Positions 36,401-50,127 of a DNA stretch of 64,000 nt are shown one piece after another. Source of the stretch: Hydractinia symbiolongicarpus. Taxonomy: Eukaryota > Cnidaria > Hydrozoa > Anthoathecata > Hydractiniidae. A program made the position numbers and the translations under genes. How positions within the stretch are numbered: the first letter of the stretch is position 1; every line of letters begins with the position of its first letter. Location: positions 28,088,001-28,152,000 of the forward strand of contig NC_079884.1 of the NCBI RefSeq assembly GCF_029227915.1, in the 5' to 3' direction. The notes below the pieces were generated by a model that was not told where the DNA came from, made no database searches, and saw nothing but the letters and a program-made list of their open reading frames with translations.

Positions 36401-39400
36401 GGACTTAATTGAACTGATTTTGGACTGTGACCTTATAAATGTTATAAGTGAGACAATTGGACTCCAAGAAATAACATTCTTCTTAACTTGACATGATTGT
36501 GGGAACTCAGCGATTACACTGGACCCCGTGGTAGCGCTCCATTTAAAAATTTAGATAAATAAGACATTTTTACTGTGGGACCAATCCTAGCCGTTAGTTC
36601 GCGTTGAAGAAATAGGAACAGTTCCAAAAACTACATTTCATTGACATTCTAGCGGTATAAATCCGTTTGAGTTACAACGGTTGCATCACATATTCGTACC
36701 AACATGTATTTAGCCATAGTATTCGGATATTACTAGGTTGCATCGCTTTTAACAGTGAAACGATTGACTGTGGGACTTAATTGAACTGATTTTGGACTTT
36801 GACCTTATAAATGTGATAAATGAGGCAGTTTGACTACAACAAATAACATTCTTATTAATCTGACATGATTGCTGGAACTCAGCGATTACACTGGGCGCTG
36901 TGGTAGCGTTTTATTTAAAAATTAAGTTAAATAAGTCTTTTTTTACTGTGGCACCAATCCTAGCCGTTTGTTCGCGCTGAAGAAATAGGAACAGTTCCAA
37001 AGACTACATTTCATTGACTTCCCAGCGTTATAAATCCGTTTGAGTTACAACGGTTGCGTCACATATTCGTACCAACATGTATTTAGCGATATTATTCGGA
37101 TGTTACTAGGTTGCATCGCTTTAACAGTGAAACGATTGACTGTGGGACTTAATTGAACTGATTTTGGACTTTGACCTTATAAATGTGATAAATGAGGCAG
37201 TTTGACTACAAGAAGTAACATTCTTCGTGATTTGACATGATTGCTGGAACTCAGCGATTACACTGGGTGCTGTGGTAGCGCTTTATTACAAAATTAAGAT
37301 AAATCAGTCATTTTTAACTGTGGCACCAATCCTAGCCGGTAGTTCGCGTTGAAGAAATAGAGACAGTTTTAAAAACTACATTTTATTGATTTTCTAACTT
37401 TGTCAATCCGTTTGAGTTACAACGGTTGCGTCACATATTCGTACCAACGTGTATTTAGTGATTTTCTTCCGATATTACTAGGTTGCATCGCTTTTAACAG
37501 TGAAACGATTGACTCTGGGACTTAATTGAACTGATTTTGGACTGTGACCTTATAAATTTTATAAGTGAGACAATTGGACTCCAAGAAATAACATTCTTCT
37601 TAACTTCACATGATTGTGGGAACTCAGCGATTACACTAGGCCCCGTGGTTGCGTTCCATTTAAAAATTTAGATAAATAAGTCATTTTTACTGTGGGACCA
37701 ATCCTAGCCATTAGTGCGCGCTGAAGAAATAGGAACAGTTCCAAAGACTACATTTCATTGACATTCTAGCGGTATAAATCCGTCTGAGTTACAACGGTTG
37801 CGTCACATATTCATACCAACATGTATTTAGCGATATTTTTTCCTCTATTACTAGGTTGCATCGCTTTTAACAGTGAAACGATTGACTGTGGGACTTAATT
37901 GAACTGATTTTGGAGTTTGACCTTATAAATGTGATAGATGAGGCAGTTTGACTACAAGAAGTAACATTCTTCTTATTTGATATGATTGCTGGAACTCAGC
38001 GATTACACTGGGCGCTGTGCTAGCGTTTTCTTTAAAAATTATGATAAATAAGTCTTTTCTTACTGTGCGACCAATCCTAGCCGTTGCTTCGCGCTAAAGA
38101 AATAGGAACAGTTTCAAAGACTACATTTCATTGACTTTCTGGCGGTATCAATCCGTTTGAGTTACAACGGTTGCGTCACATATTCGTACCAACATTTATT
38201 TAGCGATAGTATTCGGATATTACTAGGTTGCGTCGCTTTTAACAGTGAAACGTTTGACTGTGGGACTTAATTGAACTGACTTTGGACTTTGACCTTATAA
38301 ATGTGATAAATGAGCCAGTTTGACTACAAGAAATAACATTCTTATTAATCTGACATGATTGTTGGAACTCAGCGAATACACTGGGCGCTGTGGTAGCGTT
38401 TTATTTAAAAATTAAGATAAATAAGTCTTTTCTTACTGTGGGACCAATCCTAGCCGTTAGTTCGCGATGAAGAAATAGGAACAGTTCTAAAAACTACATT
38501 TTATTGACTTTCTAGCGGTATAAATCCGTTGAGTTACAACGGTTGCGTCACATATTCGTACCAACATGTATTTAGCGATAGTTTTCGGATATTACTAGGT
38601 TGCATCACTTTTAACAGTGAAAAGATTGACTGTGGGACTTAATTGAACTGATTTTGGACTTTGACCTTATAAATGTGATAAATGAGGCAGTTTGACAACA
38701 AGAAGTAACATTCTTTTTAATTTAACATGATTGCTGGAACTCAGCGATTACACTGGGCGCTGTGGTAGCGCTTTACTACAAAATTAAGATAAATAAGTCA
38801 TTTTTAACTGTGGCACCAATCCTAGCCGGTAGTTTGCGCTGAAGAAACAGAGACAGTTTCAAAAATTACATTTTATTGATTTTTTAACTTTGTGAATCCG
38901 TTTGAGTTACAACGGTTGCGTCACATATTCGTACCAACATGTATTTAGCGATAGTATTCGGATATTACTAGGTTGCATCCCTTTTAACAGTGAAACGTTT
39001 TTCTGTGGGACTTGATTGAACTGACTTTGGACTATGACCTTATAAATGTTATAAGTGAGACAATTGGATTCCAAGAAATAACATTCTTATTAATCTGACA
39101 TGATTGCTGGAACTCAGCGATTACTGTGGGCGCTGTGCTAGCGTTTTCTTTAAAAATTAAGATAAATAAGTCTTTTTTTACTGTGGGACCAAACCTAGCC
39201 GTTAGTTCGCGCTGAAGAAATAGAGACAGTTTCAAAAACTATATTTCATTGACTGTCTAACGGTGTCAATCCGTTTGAGTTACAACGGTTGCGTCACATA
39301 TTCGTTCCAACATGTATTTAGTGATTTCCTTCCGATATTACTAGGTTGCATCGCTTTTAACAGTGAAACGATTGACTCTGGGACTTAATTGAACTGATTA

Positions 39401-39868
39401 TGGACTTTGACCTTATAAATGTTATAAGTAAGACAATTGGACTCCAAGAAATAACATTCTTCTTAACTTGACATGATTGTGGGAACTCAGCGATTACACT
39501 GGGCGCTGTGGTAGCGTTTTATTTAAAAATTAAGATAAATAAGTCTTTTTTTACTGTGGGACTAATCCTAGCCGTTAGTTCGCGCTGAAGAAATAGGAAC
39601 AGTTCCAAAGACTACATTTTATTGACTTTCTTGCGGTATAAATCCGTTTGAGTTACACGGTTGCGTCCCATATTCGTACCAACATGTATTTAGCGTTCGT
39701 TTTCGGATATTACTAGGTTGCATCGCTTTTAACAGTAAAACGATTGACTGTGGGACTTAATTGAACTGTTTTTGAACTGTGACCTTATAAATGTTATAAG
39801 TGAGACAATTGGACTCCCAGAAATAACATTCTTCTTAACTTGACATGATTGTGGGAACTCAGCGATTA
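33478..39868. repeat. ~10,055-bp-offset segmental duplication, copy B
   Basis: This is the downstream partner of 23,420-30,187. Relative to copy A it lacks one monomer at about 35,330-35,547 (the offset falls from 10,055 to 9,682 at CCGTTGAG), gains one at about 36,570-36,940 (a GTATTTAGCCATAG monomer at 36,712; offset back to 10,056), and lacks one at about 39,049 (offset 9,684). Each change is a whole monomer in register. Inside it, TTCCCAGCG (34,413 and 37,019) and D-type markers (35,236 and 37,842) keep the 7-monomer spacing. The match ends where CACCGGACCCCGTGG replaces CACTGGGCGCTGTGG. Confidence 0.87.
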
Positions 39869-41206
39869 CACCGGACCCCGTGGTAGCGCTTCATTTAAAA
39901 ATTTAGATAAATAAGTCATATTTACTGTGGGACCAATCCTAGCCGTTATCGCGCGCTGAAGATATAGAGCCAGTTTCAAAAACTCCATTCCATTGACTTT
40001 CTAGCGGTATAAATCCGTTTGAGTTACAACGGTTGCGTCACATATTCGTACCAACATGTATTTAGCGATAGTATTCGGATATTACTAGGTTGCATCCCTT
40101 TTAACAGTGAAACGTTTTTCTGTGGGACTTGATTGAACTGACTTTGGACTATGACCTTATAAATGTGATAAGTGAGCCAGTTTGACTACAAGAAATAACA
40201 TTCTTATTAATCTGACATGATTGCTGGAACTCAGCGATTACTGTGGCGCTGTGCTGGCGTTTTCTTTAAAAATTAAGATAAATAAGTCTTTTTTTACTGT
40301 GGGACCAATCCTAGCCGTTAGTTTGCGCTGAAGAAATAGAGACAGTTTCAAAGGGTATATTTCATTGACTGTCTCACGGTGTCAATCCGTTTGAGTTACA
40401 ACGGTTGCGTCACATATTCGTACAAACATGTATTTAGTGATTTTCTTCCGATATTACTAGGTTGCATCGCTTTTAACAGTGAAACGATTGACTCTGGGAC
40501 TTAATTGAACTGATTTTGGACTTTGACCTTATAAATGTTATAAGTGAGACAATTGGATTCCAAGAAATAACATTCTTATTAATCTGACATGATTGCTGGA
40601 ACTCAGCGATTACTGTGGGCGCTGTGCTAGCGTTTTCTTTAAAAATTAAGATAAATAAGTCTTTTTTTACTGTGGGACCAAACCTAGCCGTTAGTTCGCG
40701 CTGAAGAAATAGGAACAGTTCCAAAGACTACATTTTATTGACTTTCTTGCGGTATAAATCCGTTTGAGTTACAACGGTTGCGTCCCATATTCGTACCAAC
40801 ATGTATTTAGCGTTCGTTTTCGGATATTACTAGGTTGCATCGCTTTTAACAGTAAAACGATTGACTGTGGGACTTAATTGAACTGTTTTTGAACTGTGAC
40901 CTTATAAATGTTATAAGTGAGACAATTGGACTCCCAGAAATAACATTCTTCTTAACTTGACATGATTGTGGGAACTCAGCGATTACACCGGACCCCGTGG
41001 TAGCGCTTCATTTAAAAATTTAGATAAATAAGTCATATTTACTGTGGGACCAATCCTAGCCGTTATCGCGCGCTGAAGATATAGAGCCAGTTTCAAAAAC
41101 TCCATTCCATTGACTTTCTAGCGGTATAAATCCGTTTGAGTTACAACGGTTGCGTCACATATTCGTACCAACATGTATTTAGCGATAGTATTCGGATATT
41201 ACTAGG
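39580..41206. repeat. F-type module repeated 1117 bp apart, enclosing a copy of 28.9-29.5 kb
   Basis: About 510 bp at 39,580-40,089 recurs at 40,697-41,206: ACTTTCTTGCGG is at 39,624 and 40,741, 1,117 bp apart. Both hold the F-type block, GGACTCCCAGAAATAAC, CACCGGACCCCG and GAGCCAG. The first has lost AA in GTTACACGG near 39,656. Between them, about 40,090-40,690 matches 28,917-29,517 at an offset of 11,173 bp. Confidence 0.85.
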
Positions 41207-44165
41207 TTGCATCGCTTTTAACAGTGAAACAATTGACTGTGGGACTTAATTGAAATGTTTTTGGACTTTGACCTGATAAATGTGATAAATGAGGCAGTTT
41301 GACTACAAGAAGTAACTTTCTTCTTAATTTGACATGATTGCTGGAACTCAGCGATTACACTGGGCGCTGTGGTAGCGCTTTATTAAAAAATTAAGATAAA
41401 TAAGTCATTTTTAACTGTGGGACCAATCCTAGCCGGTAGTTGGCGCTGAAGAAATAGAGACAGATTCAAAAACTACATTTCATTGATTTTCTAACTTTGT
41501 CAATCCGTTTGAGTTACAACGGTTGCGTCACATATTCATACCAACATATATTTAGTGATAGTATTCGGATATTACTAGGTTGCATCGCTCTTAACAGTGA
41601 AACGCTTGACTGTGGGACTTAATTGAACTGATTTTCAATTTTGACCTTATAAATGTGATAAATGAGCTAGTTTGACTGCAAGAAATAACATTCTTCTTAA
41701 TTTGACATGATTGCTGGAACTCAGCGATTACACTGGGCGTTGTGGTAGCGCTTTATTAAAATATTAAGATAAATAAGTCATTTTCTACGGTGGGACCGAT
41801 CCTACCCGTTAGTTTGCGCTGAAGAAATAGAGACAGTTTCAAAAACTACCTTTCATTGACTTTCTAACGGTGTCAATCCGTTTGAGTTACAACGGTTGCG
41901 TCACATATTCGTACCAAAATGTATTTGATTATTTTCTTCCGATATTACTAAGTTGTATTGCTTTTAACAGTGAAACGATTGACTGTGGGAATAAGTAGAA
42001 CTGATTCTGAACTGTGACCTTATAAATGTGATAAATGAGTCAATTGGTGTCCAAGGAATAACATTCTTCTTAATTTGACATGATTGCTGGAATTCAACGA
42101 TTACACTGGGCGCTGTGGTAGCGCTTTATTAAAAAATTAAGATAAATAAGTCATTTATAACTGTGGGACCAATCCTAGCCGGTAGTTCGCGCTGAAGAAA
42201 TAAAGACAGCTTCAAAAACTACATTTCACAGATTTTCTAACATTGTCAATCCGTTTGAGTTACAACGGCTGCGTCAAATATTCGTAACAACATGTATTTA
42301 GTGTTTTTTTTCCGATATTACTAAGTTGTGTCGCTTTTAAGAGTGAAACGATTGACTGTGGGACTTAATTGAACTGATTCTGGACTGTGACCTTATAAAT
42401 GTGATAAATGAGCCAACTGAACTCCAAGGAATAACATTCTTCTTAATTCGACATGATTGTTGGAATTCAGCGAGTATACTAGGCTCTGTGGTAGCGCTTT
42501 ATTTAAAAATTTAGATAAATAAGTCTTTTTTGCTGTGGGACCAATCCTGCCCGTTAGCACGCAATCATTAAATAGGAAAAGTTTCAAAGACTACATTTCA
42601 TTGACTTTCTAGTGGTATAAATCTGTTTGAGTTACCACGGTTGCGTCACATATTCATACCAACATGTGTTTAGTGATAGTATTCGGATATTACTAGGTTG
42701 CATCGGTTTTAACAGTGAAACGCTTGACTGTGGGACTTAATTGAACTGATTTTGGACTTAGATCTTATAAATGTGATAAATGAGCTAGTTTGACTACAAG
42801 AAAAACATTCTTCTTAATTTGACATGATTGCTGGAACTCAGCGATTACACTGGTCGCTGTGGTAGCGCTTTATTAAAAAATTAAGATAAACAAGTCATTT
42901 TTTACTGTGGGACCAATCCTAGCCGTTAGCTCGCGCTGAAGAAATAGAGACAGTTTCAAAAACTACCTTTCATTGTCTTTCTAACGGTGTCAATCCGTTT
43001 GAGTTACAACGCTTGCGTCACATATTCGTACCAACATGTATTTGGTGATTTTCTTCCGATATTACTAATTTGTATTGCTTTTAACAGTGAAACGTTTGAC
43101 TGTGGGAATAAATAGAACTGATTCTGGACTGTGACCTTATAAATGTGATAACTGAGTCAATTGGTGTCCAAAGAATAACACTCTTCTTAATTTGACATGA
43201 TTGCTGGAATTCAGCGGTTACATTAGGCTCTGTGGTAGCGCTTTATTTAAAAATTTAGATAAATAAGTCTTTTCTTACTGTGGGACCAATCCTAGCCGTT
43301 AGTTTGCGCTGAAGAAATAGAGACAGTTTCAAAAACTACATTTCATTGACTTTCTAGCGGTATAATTCCGTTTGAGTTACAACGGTTCTGTCACGTATTC
43401 GTACCAATATGTACTTAGCGATAGTATTCGGATATTACTAGGTTGCATCGCTTTTAACAGTGAAACGCTTGACTGTGGGACTTAATTGAACTGATTTTGC
43501 ACTTTGACCTTGTAAATGTGATAAATGAGCCAGTTTGACTACAAGAAATAACATTCTTCCTAATTTGACATGATTGCTGGAACTCAGCGATTACACTGCT
43601 CACTGTGGTAGCGCTTTATTACAAAATTAAGATAAACTAGTCAATTTTTACTGTGGGACCAATCCTAGCCGTTGGCTCGCGCTGAAGAAATAGAGGCAGT
43701 TTTAAAAACTACATTTTATTTACTTTCTAACGGTGTCAATCCGTTTGAGTTACAACGGTTGCGTCAGATATTTGTACCAACGTGCATTTAGTGATTTTCT
43801 TCCGATATTACTTAGTTCTATTGCTTTTAACAGTGAAACGATTGACTGTGGGAATTAATAGAACTGATTCTGGACTGCGACCTTATAAACGTGATAAATG
43901 AGCCAATTGGTCTCCAAGGAATAACATTCTTCTTAATTTGACATGATTGCCGGAATTCATCGATTACATAAGGCTCTGTGGTAGCGCTTTATTTAAAAAT
44001 TTAGATAAATAAATCTTTTCTTACTGTGGGACCAATCCTTGCCGTTAGCACGCGCTAAATAAATAGGAACAGTTCCAAAGTCTACATTTCATTGACTTTC
44101 TAGCGGTATAAATCCGTTTGAGTTACAACGGTTGCGTCACATATTCGTACCAACATGTATTTAGC
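40780..44165. repeat. 4,845-bp-offset duplication (13 monomers), copy A
   Basis: It recurs at 45,625-50,127. F-type CGTTCG is at 40,811 and 45,656, GGACCCCG at 40,991 and 45,836, G-type GATTATTTTC at 41,928 and 46,772, and TTTGCACTTTGACC at 43,496 and 48,341, all 4,844-4,845 bp apart. Distinctive members are a monomer with TTTTTTTTCCGATATTAC, TTTTAAGAGTG and GCACGCAATCATTAAATAGG (42.3-42.6 kb) and one with CAAGAAAAACATTC (42.80 kb). Thirteen monomers would be 4,849 bp. Confidence 0.88.
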
Positions 44166-45624
44166 CATAGTATTCGGATATTACTAGGTTGCATCGCTTT
44201 TAACAGTAAAACGCTTGACTGTGGTACTTAATTGAACTGATTTTGGAATTTGACTTGATAAATGTGATAAATGAGCCAGTTTGACTACAAGAAATAACAT
44301 TCTTCTTAATTTGACATGATTGCCTGAATTCATCGATTACATAAGGCTCTGTGGTAGCGTTTTATTTAAAAATTAAGATAAATAAGTCTTTTTTTACTGT
44401 GGGACTAATCCTAGCCATTAGTTCGCGCTGAAGAAATAGGAACAGTTCCAAAGACTACATTTTATTAACTTTCTTGCGGTATAAATCCGTTTGAGTTACA
44501 ACGGTTGCGTCCCATATTCGTACCAACATGTATTTAGCGTTCGTTTTCGGATATTACTAGGTTGCATCGCTTTTAACAGTAAAACGATTGACTGTGGGAC
44601 TTAATTGAACTGTTTTTGAACTGTGACCTTATAAATGTTATAAGTGAGACAATTGGACTCCCAGAAATAACATTCTTCTTAACTTGACATGATTGTGGGA
44701 ACTCAGCGATTACACCGGACCCCGTGGTAGCGCTTCATTTAAAAATTTAGATAAATAAGTCATATTTACTGTGGGACCAATCCTAGCCGTTATTGCGCGC
44801 TGAAGATATAGAGCCAGTTTCAAAAACTACATTTCATTGATTTTCTAACTTTGTCAATCCGTTTGAGTTACAACGGTTGCGTCACATATGCATACCAACA
44901 TATATTTAGTGATAGTATTCGGATATTACTAGGTTGCATCGCTCTTAACAGTGAAACGCTTGACTGTGGGACTTAATTGAACTGATTTTGGATTTTGACC
45001 TTATAAATGTGATAAATGAGCTAGTTTGACTGCAAGAAATAACATTCTTCTTAATTTGACATGATTGCTGGAACTCAGCGATTACACTGGGCGTTGTGGT
45101 AGCGCTTTATTAAAATATTAAGATAAATAAGTCATTTTTTACGGTGGGACCGATCCTACCCGTTAGCTTGCGTTGAAGAAATAGAGACAGTTTCAAAAAC
45201 TACCTTTCATTGACTTTCTAACGGTGTCAATCCGTTTGAGTTACAACGGTTGCGTCACATATTCGTACCAAAATGTATTTGATTATTTTCTTCCGATATT
45301 ACTAAGTTGTATTGCTTTTAACAGTGAAACGATTGACTGTGGGAATAAGTAGAACTGATTCTGAACTGTGACCTTATAAATGTGATAAATGAGTCAATTG
45401 GTGTCCAAGGAATAACATTCTTCTTAATTTGACATGATTGCTGGAATTCAACGATTACACTGGGCGCTGTGGTAGCGCTTTATTAAAAAATTAAGATAAA
45501 TAAGTCATTTATAACTGTGGGACCAATCCTAGCCGGTAGTTCGCGCTGAAGAAATAAAGACAGCTTCAAAAACTACATTTCACAGATTTTCTAACTTTGT
45601 CAATCCGTTTGAGTTGCAACGGCT
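44166..45624. repeat. Linker between 13-monomer copies: F-type module plus copy of 41.48-42.27 kb
   Basis: After about half a monomer, the F-type module reappears (CGTTCG at 44,539, 3,728 bp after the one at 40,811). About 44,830-45,624 then matches 41,478-42,271 at an offset of 3,353 bp (G-type GATTATTTTC at 45,281 and 41,928). The G-type markers at 45,281 and 46,772 are 1,491 bp apart, so this linker also forms a 4-monomer repeat with what follows. Confidence 0.82.
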
Positions 45625-48600
45625 GCGTCCCATATTCGTACCAACATGTATTTAGCGTTCGTTTTCGGATATTACTAGGTTGCATCGCTTTTAACAGTAA
45701 AACGATTGACTGTGGGACTTAATTGAACTGTTTTTGAACTGTGACCTTATAAATGTTATAAGTGAGACAATTGGACTCCCAGAAATAACATTCTTCTTAA
45801 CTTGACATGATTGTGGGAACTCAGCGATTACACCGGACCCCGTGGTAGCGCTTCATTTAAAAATTTAGATAAATAAGTCATATTTACTGTGGGACCAATC
45901 CTAGCCGTTATCGCGCGCTGAAGATATAGAGCCAGTTTCAAAAACTCCATTCCATTGACTTTCTAGCGGTATAAATCCGTTTGAGTTACAACGGTTGCGT
46001 CACATATTCGTACCAACATGTATTTAGCGATAGTATTCGGATATTACTAGGTTGCATCGCTTTTAACAGTGAAACAATTGACTGTGGGACTTAATTGAAC
46101 TGTTTTTGGACTTTGACCTGATAAATGTGATAAATGAGGCAGTGTGACTACAAGAAGTAACTTTCTTCTTAATTTGACATGATTGCTGGAACTCAGCGAT
46201 TACACTGGGCGCTGTGGTAGCGCTTTATTAAAAAATTAAGATAAATAAGTCATTTTTAACTGTGCGACCAATCCTAGCCGGTAGTTGGCGCTGAAGAAAT
46301 AGAGACAGATTCAAAAACTACATTTCATTGATTTTCTAACTTTGTCAATCCGTTTGAGTTACAACGGTTGCGTCACATATTCATACCAACATATATTTAG
46401 TGATAGTATTCGGATATTACTAGGTTGCATCGCTCTTAACAGTGAAACGCTTGACTGTGGGACTTAATTGAACTGATTTTGGATTTTGACGTTATAAATG
46501 TGATAAATGAGCTAGTTTGACTGCAAGAAATAACATTCTTCTTAATTTGACATGATTGCTGGAACTCAGCGATTACACTGGGCGTTGTGGTAGCGCTTTA
46601 TTAAAATATTAAGATAAATAAGTCATTTTTTACGGTGGGACCGATCCTACCCGTTAGTTTGCGCTGAAGAAATAGAGACAGTTTCAAAAACTACCTTTCA
46701 TTGACTTTCTAACGGTGTCAATCCGTTTGAGTTACAACGGTTGCGTCACATATTCGTACCAAAATGTATTTGATTATTTTCTTTCGATATTACTAAGTTG
46801 TATTGCTTTTAACAGTGAAACGATTGACTGTGGGAATAAGTAGAACTGATTCTGAACTGTGACCTTATAAATGTGATAAATGAGTCAATTGGTGTCCAAG
46901 GAATAACATTCTTCTTAATTTGACATGATTGCTGGAATTCAGCGATTACACTGGGCGCTGTGGTAGCGCTTTATTAAAAAATTAAGATAAATAAGTCATT
47001 TATAACTGTGGGACCAATCCTAGCCGGTAGTTCGCGCTGAAGAAATAAAGACAGCTTCAAAAACTACATTTCACAGATTTTCTAACATTGTCAATCCGTT
47101 TGAGTTACAACGGCTGCGTCAAATATTCGTAACAACATGTATTTAGTGTTTTTTTTCCGATATTACTAAGTTGTGTCGCTTTTAAGAGTGAAACGATTGA
47201 CTGTGGGACTTAATTGAACTGATTCTGGACTGTGACCTTATAAATGTGATAAATGAGCCAACTGAACTCCAAGGAATAACATTCTTCTTAATTCGACATG
47301 ATTGTTGGAATTCAGCGAGTATGCTAGGCTCTGTGGTAGCGCTTTATTTAAAAATTTAGATAAATAAGTCTTTTTTGCTGTGGGACCAATCCTGCCCGTT
47401 AGCACGCAATCATTAAATAGGAAAAGTTTCAAAGACTACATTTCATTGACTTTCTAGTGGTATAAATCTGTTTGAGTTACCACGGTTGCGTCACATATTC
47501 ATACCAACATGTGTTTAGTGATAGTATTCGGATATTACTAGGTTGCATCGGTTTTAACAGTGAAACGCTTGACTGTGGGACCTAATTGAACTGATTTTGG
47601 ACTTAGATCTTATAAATGTGATAAATGAGCTAGTTTGACTACAAGAAAAACATTCTTCTTAATTTGACATGATTGCTGGAACTCAGCGATTACACTGGTC
47701 GCTGTGGTAGCGCTTTATTAAAAAATTAAGATAAACAAGTCATTTTTTACTGTGGGACCAATCCTAGCCGTTAGCTCGCGCTGAAGAAATAGAGACAGTT
47801 TCAAAAACTACCTTTCATTGACTTTCTAACGGTGTCAATCCGTTTGAGTTACAACGCTTGCGTCACATATTCGTACCAACATGTATTTGGTGATTTTCTT
47901 CCGATATTACTAATTTGTATTGCTTTTAACAGTGAAACGTTTGACTGTGGGAATAAATAGAACTGATTCTGGACTGTGACCTTATAAATGTGACAACTGA
48001 GTCAATTGGTGTCCAAAGAATAACACTCTTCTTAATTTGACATGATTGCTGGAATTCAGCGGTTACATTAGGCTCTGTGGTAGCGCTTTATTTAAAAATT
48101 TAGATAAATAAGTCTTTTCTTACTGTGGGACCAATCCTAGCCGTTAGTTTGCGCTGAAGAAATAGAGACAGTTTCAAAAACTACATTTCATTGACTTTCT
48201 AGCGGTATAATTCCGTTTGAGTTACAACTGTTCTGTCACATATTCGTACCAATATGTACTTAGCGATAGTATTCGGATATTACTAGGTTGCATCGCTTTT
48301 AACAGTGAAACGCTTGACTGTGGGACTTAATTGAACTGATTTTGCACTTTGACCTTGTAAATGTGATAAATGAGCCAGTTTGACTACAAGAAATAACATT
48401 CTTCCTAATTTGACATGATTGCTGGAACTCAGCGATTACACTGCTCACTGTGGTAGCGCTTTATTACAAAATTAAGATAAACTAGTCAATTTTTACTGTG
48501 GGACCAATCCTAGCCGTTGGCTCGCGCTGAAGAAATAGAGGCAGTTTCAAAAACTACATTTTATTTACTTTCTAACGGTGTCAATCCGTTTGAGTTACAA

Positions 48601-50127
48601 CGGTTGCGTCACATATTTGTACCAACGTGCATTTAGTGATTTTCTTCCGATATTACTTAGTTCTATTGCTTTTAACAGTGAAACGCTTGACTGTGGGACT
48701 TAATTGAACTGATTTTGGACTTAGATCTTATAAATGTGATAAATGAGCTAGTTTGACTACAAGAAAAACATTCTTCTTAATTTGACATGATTGCTGGAAC
48801 TCAGCGATTACACTGGTCGCTGTGGTAGCGCTTTATTAAAAAATTAAGATAAACAAGTCATTTTTTACTGTGGGACCAATCCTAGCCGTTAGCTCGCGCT
48901 GAAGAAATAGAGACAGTTTCAAAAACTACCTTTCATTGACTTTCTAACGGTGTCAATCCGTTTGAGTTACAACGCTTGCGTCACATATTCGTACCAACAT
49001 GTATTTGGTGATTTTCTTCCGATATTACTAATTTGTATTGCTTTTAACAGTGAAACGTTTGACTGTGGGAATAAATAGAACTGATTCTGGACTGTGACCT
49101 TATAAATGTGACAACTGAGTCAATTGGTGTCCAAAGAATAACACTCTTCTTAATTTGACATGATTGCTGGAATTCAGCGGTTACATTAGGCTCTGTGGTA
49201 GCGCTTTATTTAAAAATTTAGATAAATAAGTCTTTTCTTACTGTGGGACCAATCCTAGCCGTTAGTTTGCGCTGAAGAAATAGAGACAGTTTCAAAAACT
49301 ACATTTCATTGACTTTCTAGCGGTATAATTCCGTTTGAGTTACAACTGTTCTGTCACATATTCGTACCAATATGTACTTAGCGATAGTATTCGGATATTA
49401 CTAGGTTGCATCGCTTTTAACAGTGAAACGCTTGACTGTGGGACTTAATTGAACTGATTTTGCACTTTGACCTTGTAAATGTGATAAATGAGCCAGTTTG
49501 ACTACAAGAAATAACATTCTTCCTAATTTGACATGATTGCTGGAACTCAGCGATTACACTGCTCACTGTGGTAGCGCTTTATTACAAAATTAAGATAAAC
49601 TAGTCAATTTTTACTGTGGGACCAATCCTAGCCGTTGGCTCGCGCTGAAGAAATAGAGGCAGTTTCAAAAACTACATTTTATTTACTTTCTAACGGTGTC
49701 AATCCGTTTGAGTTACAACGGTTGCGTCACATATTTGTACCAACGTGCATTTAGTGATTTTCTTCCGATATTACTTAGTTCTATTGCTTTTAACAGTGAA
49801 ACGATTGACTGTGGGAATTAATAGAACTGATTCTGGACTGCGACCTTATAAACGTGATAAATGAGCCAATTGGTCTCCAAGGAATAACATTCTTCTTAAT
49901 TTGACATGATTGCCGGAATTCATCGATTACATAAGGCTCTGTGGTAGCGCTTTATTTAAAAATTTAGATAAATAAATCTTTTCTTACTGTGGGACCAATC
50001 CTTGCCGTTAGCACGCGCTAAATAAATAGGAACAGTTCCAAAGTCTACATTTCATTGACTTTCTAGCGGTATAAATCCGTTTGAGTTACAACGGTTGCGT
50101 CACATATTCGTACCAACATGTATTTAG
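45625..50127. repeat. 4,845-bp-offset duplication, copy B, enlarged by a 3-monomer expansion
   Basis: It follows copy A from the F-type monomer at 45,656 to about 48,685, then carries an extra 1,117-bp repeat and resumes copy A at 49,800: CTGCGACC is at 43,875 and 49,838, offset 5,963, which is 4,845 plus 1,118. The match ends at about 50,127, where an E-type monomer begins instead of the GTATTTAGCCATAG monomer of copy A. Confidence 0.87.
47560..49800. repeat. 3-monomer tandem expansion, 1117-bp period (two copies)
   Basis: Copies are about 47,560-48,684 and 48,685-49,800. ACAAGAAAAACATTC is at 47,641 and 48,759, and TTTGCACTTTGACC at 48,341 and 49,458. The junction near 48,685 joins a TTCTATTGCTTTTAACAG monomer to a GAAACGCTTGACTG monomer at the same phase. 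The two copies are close to identical, so this is probably one of the youngest events in the window. The homologous place in copy A (about 43,840) has a single copy. Confidence 0.9.
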
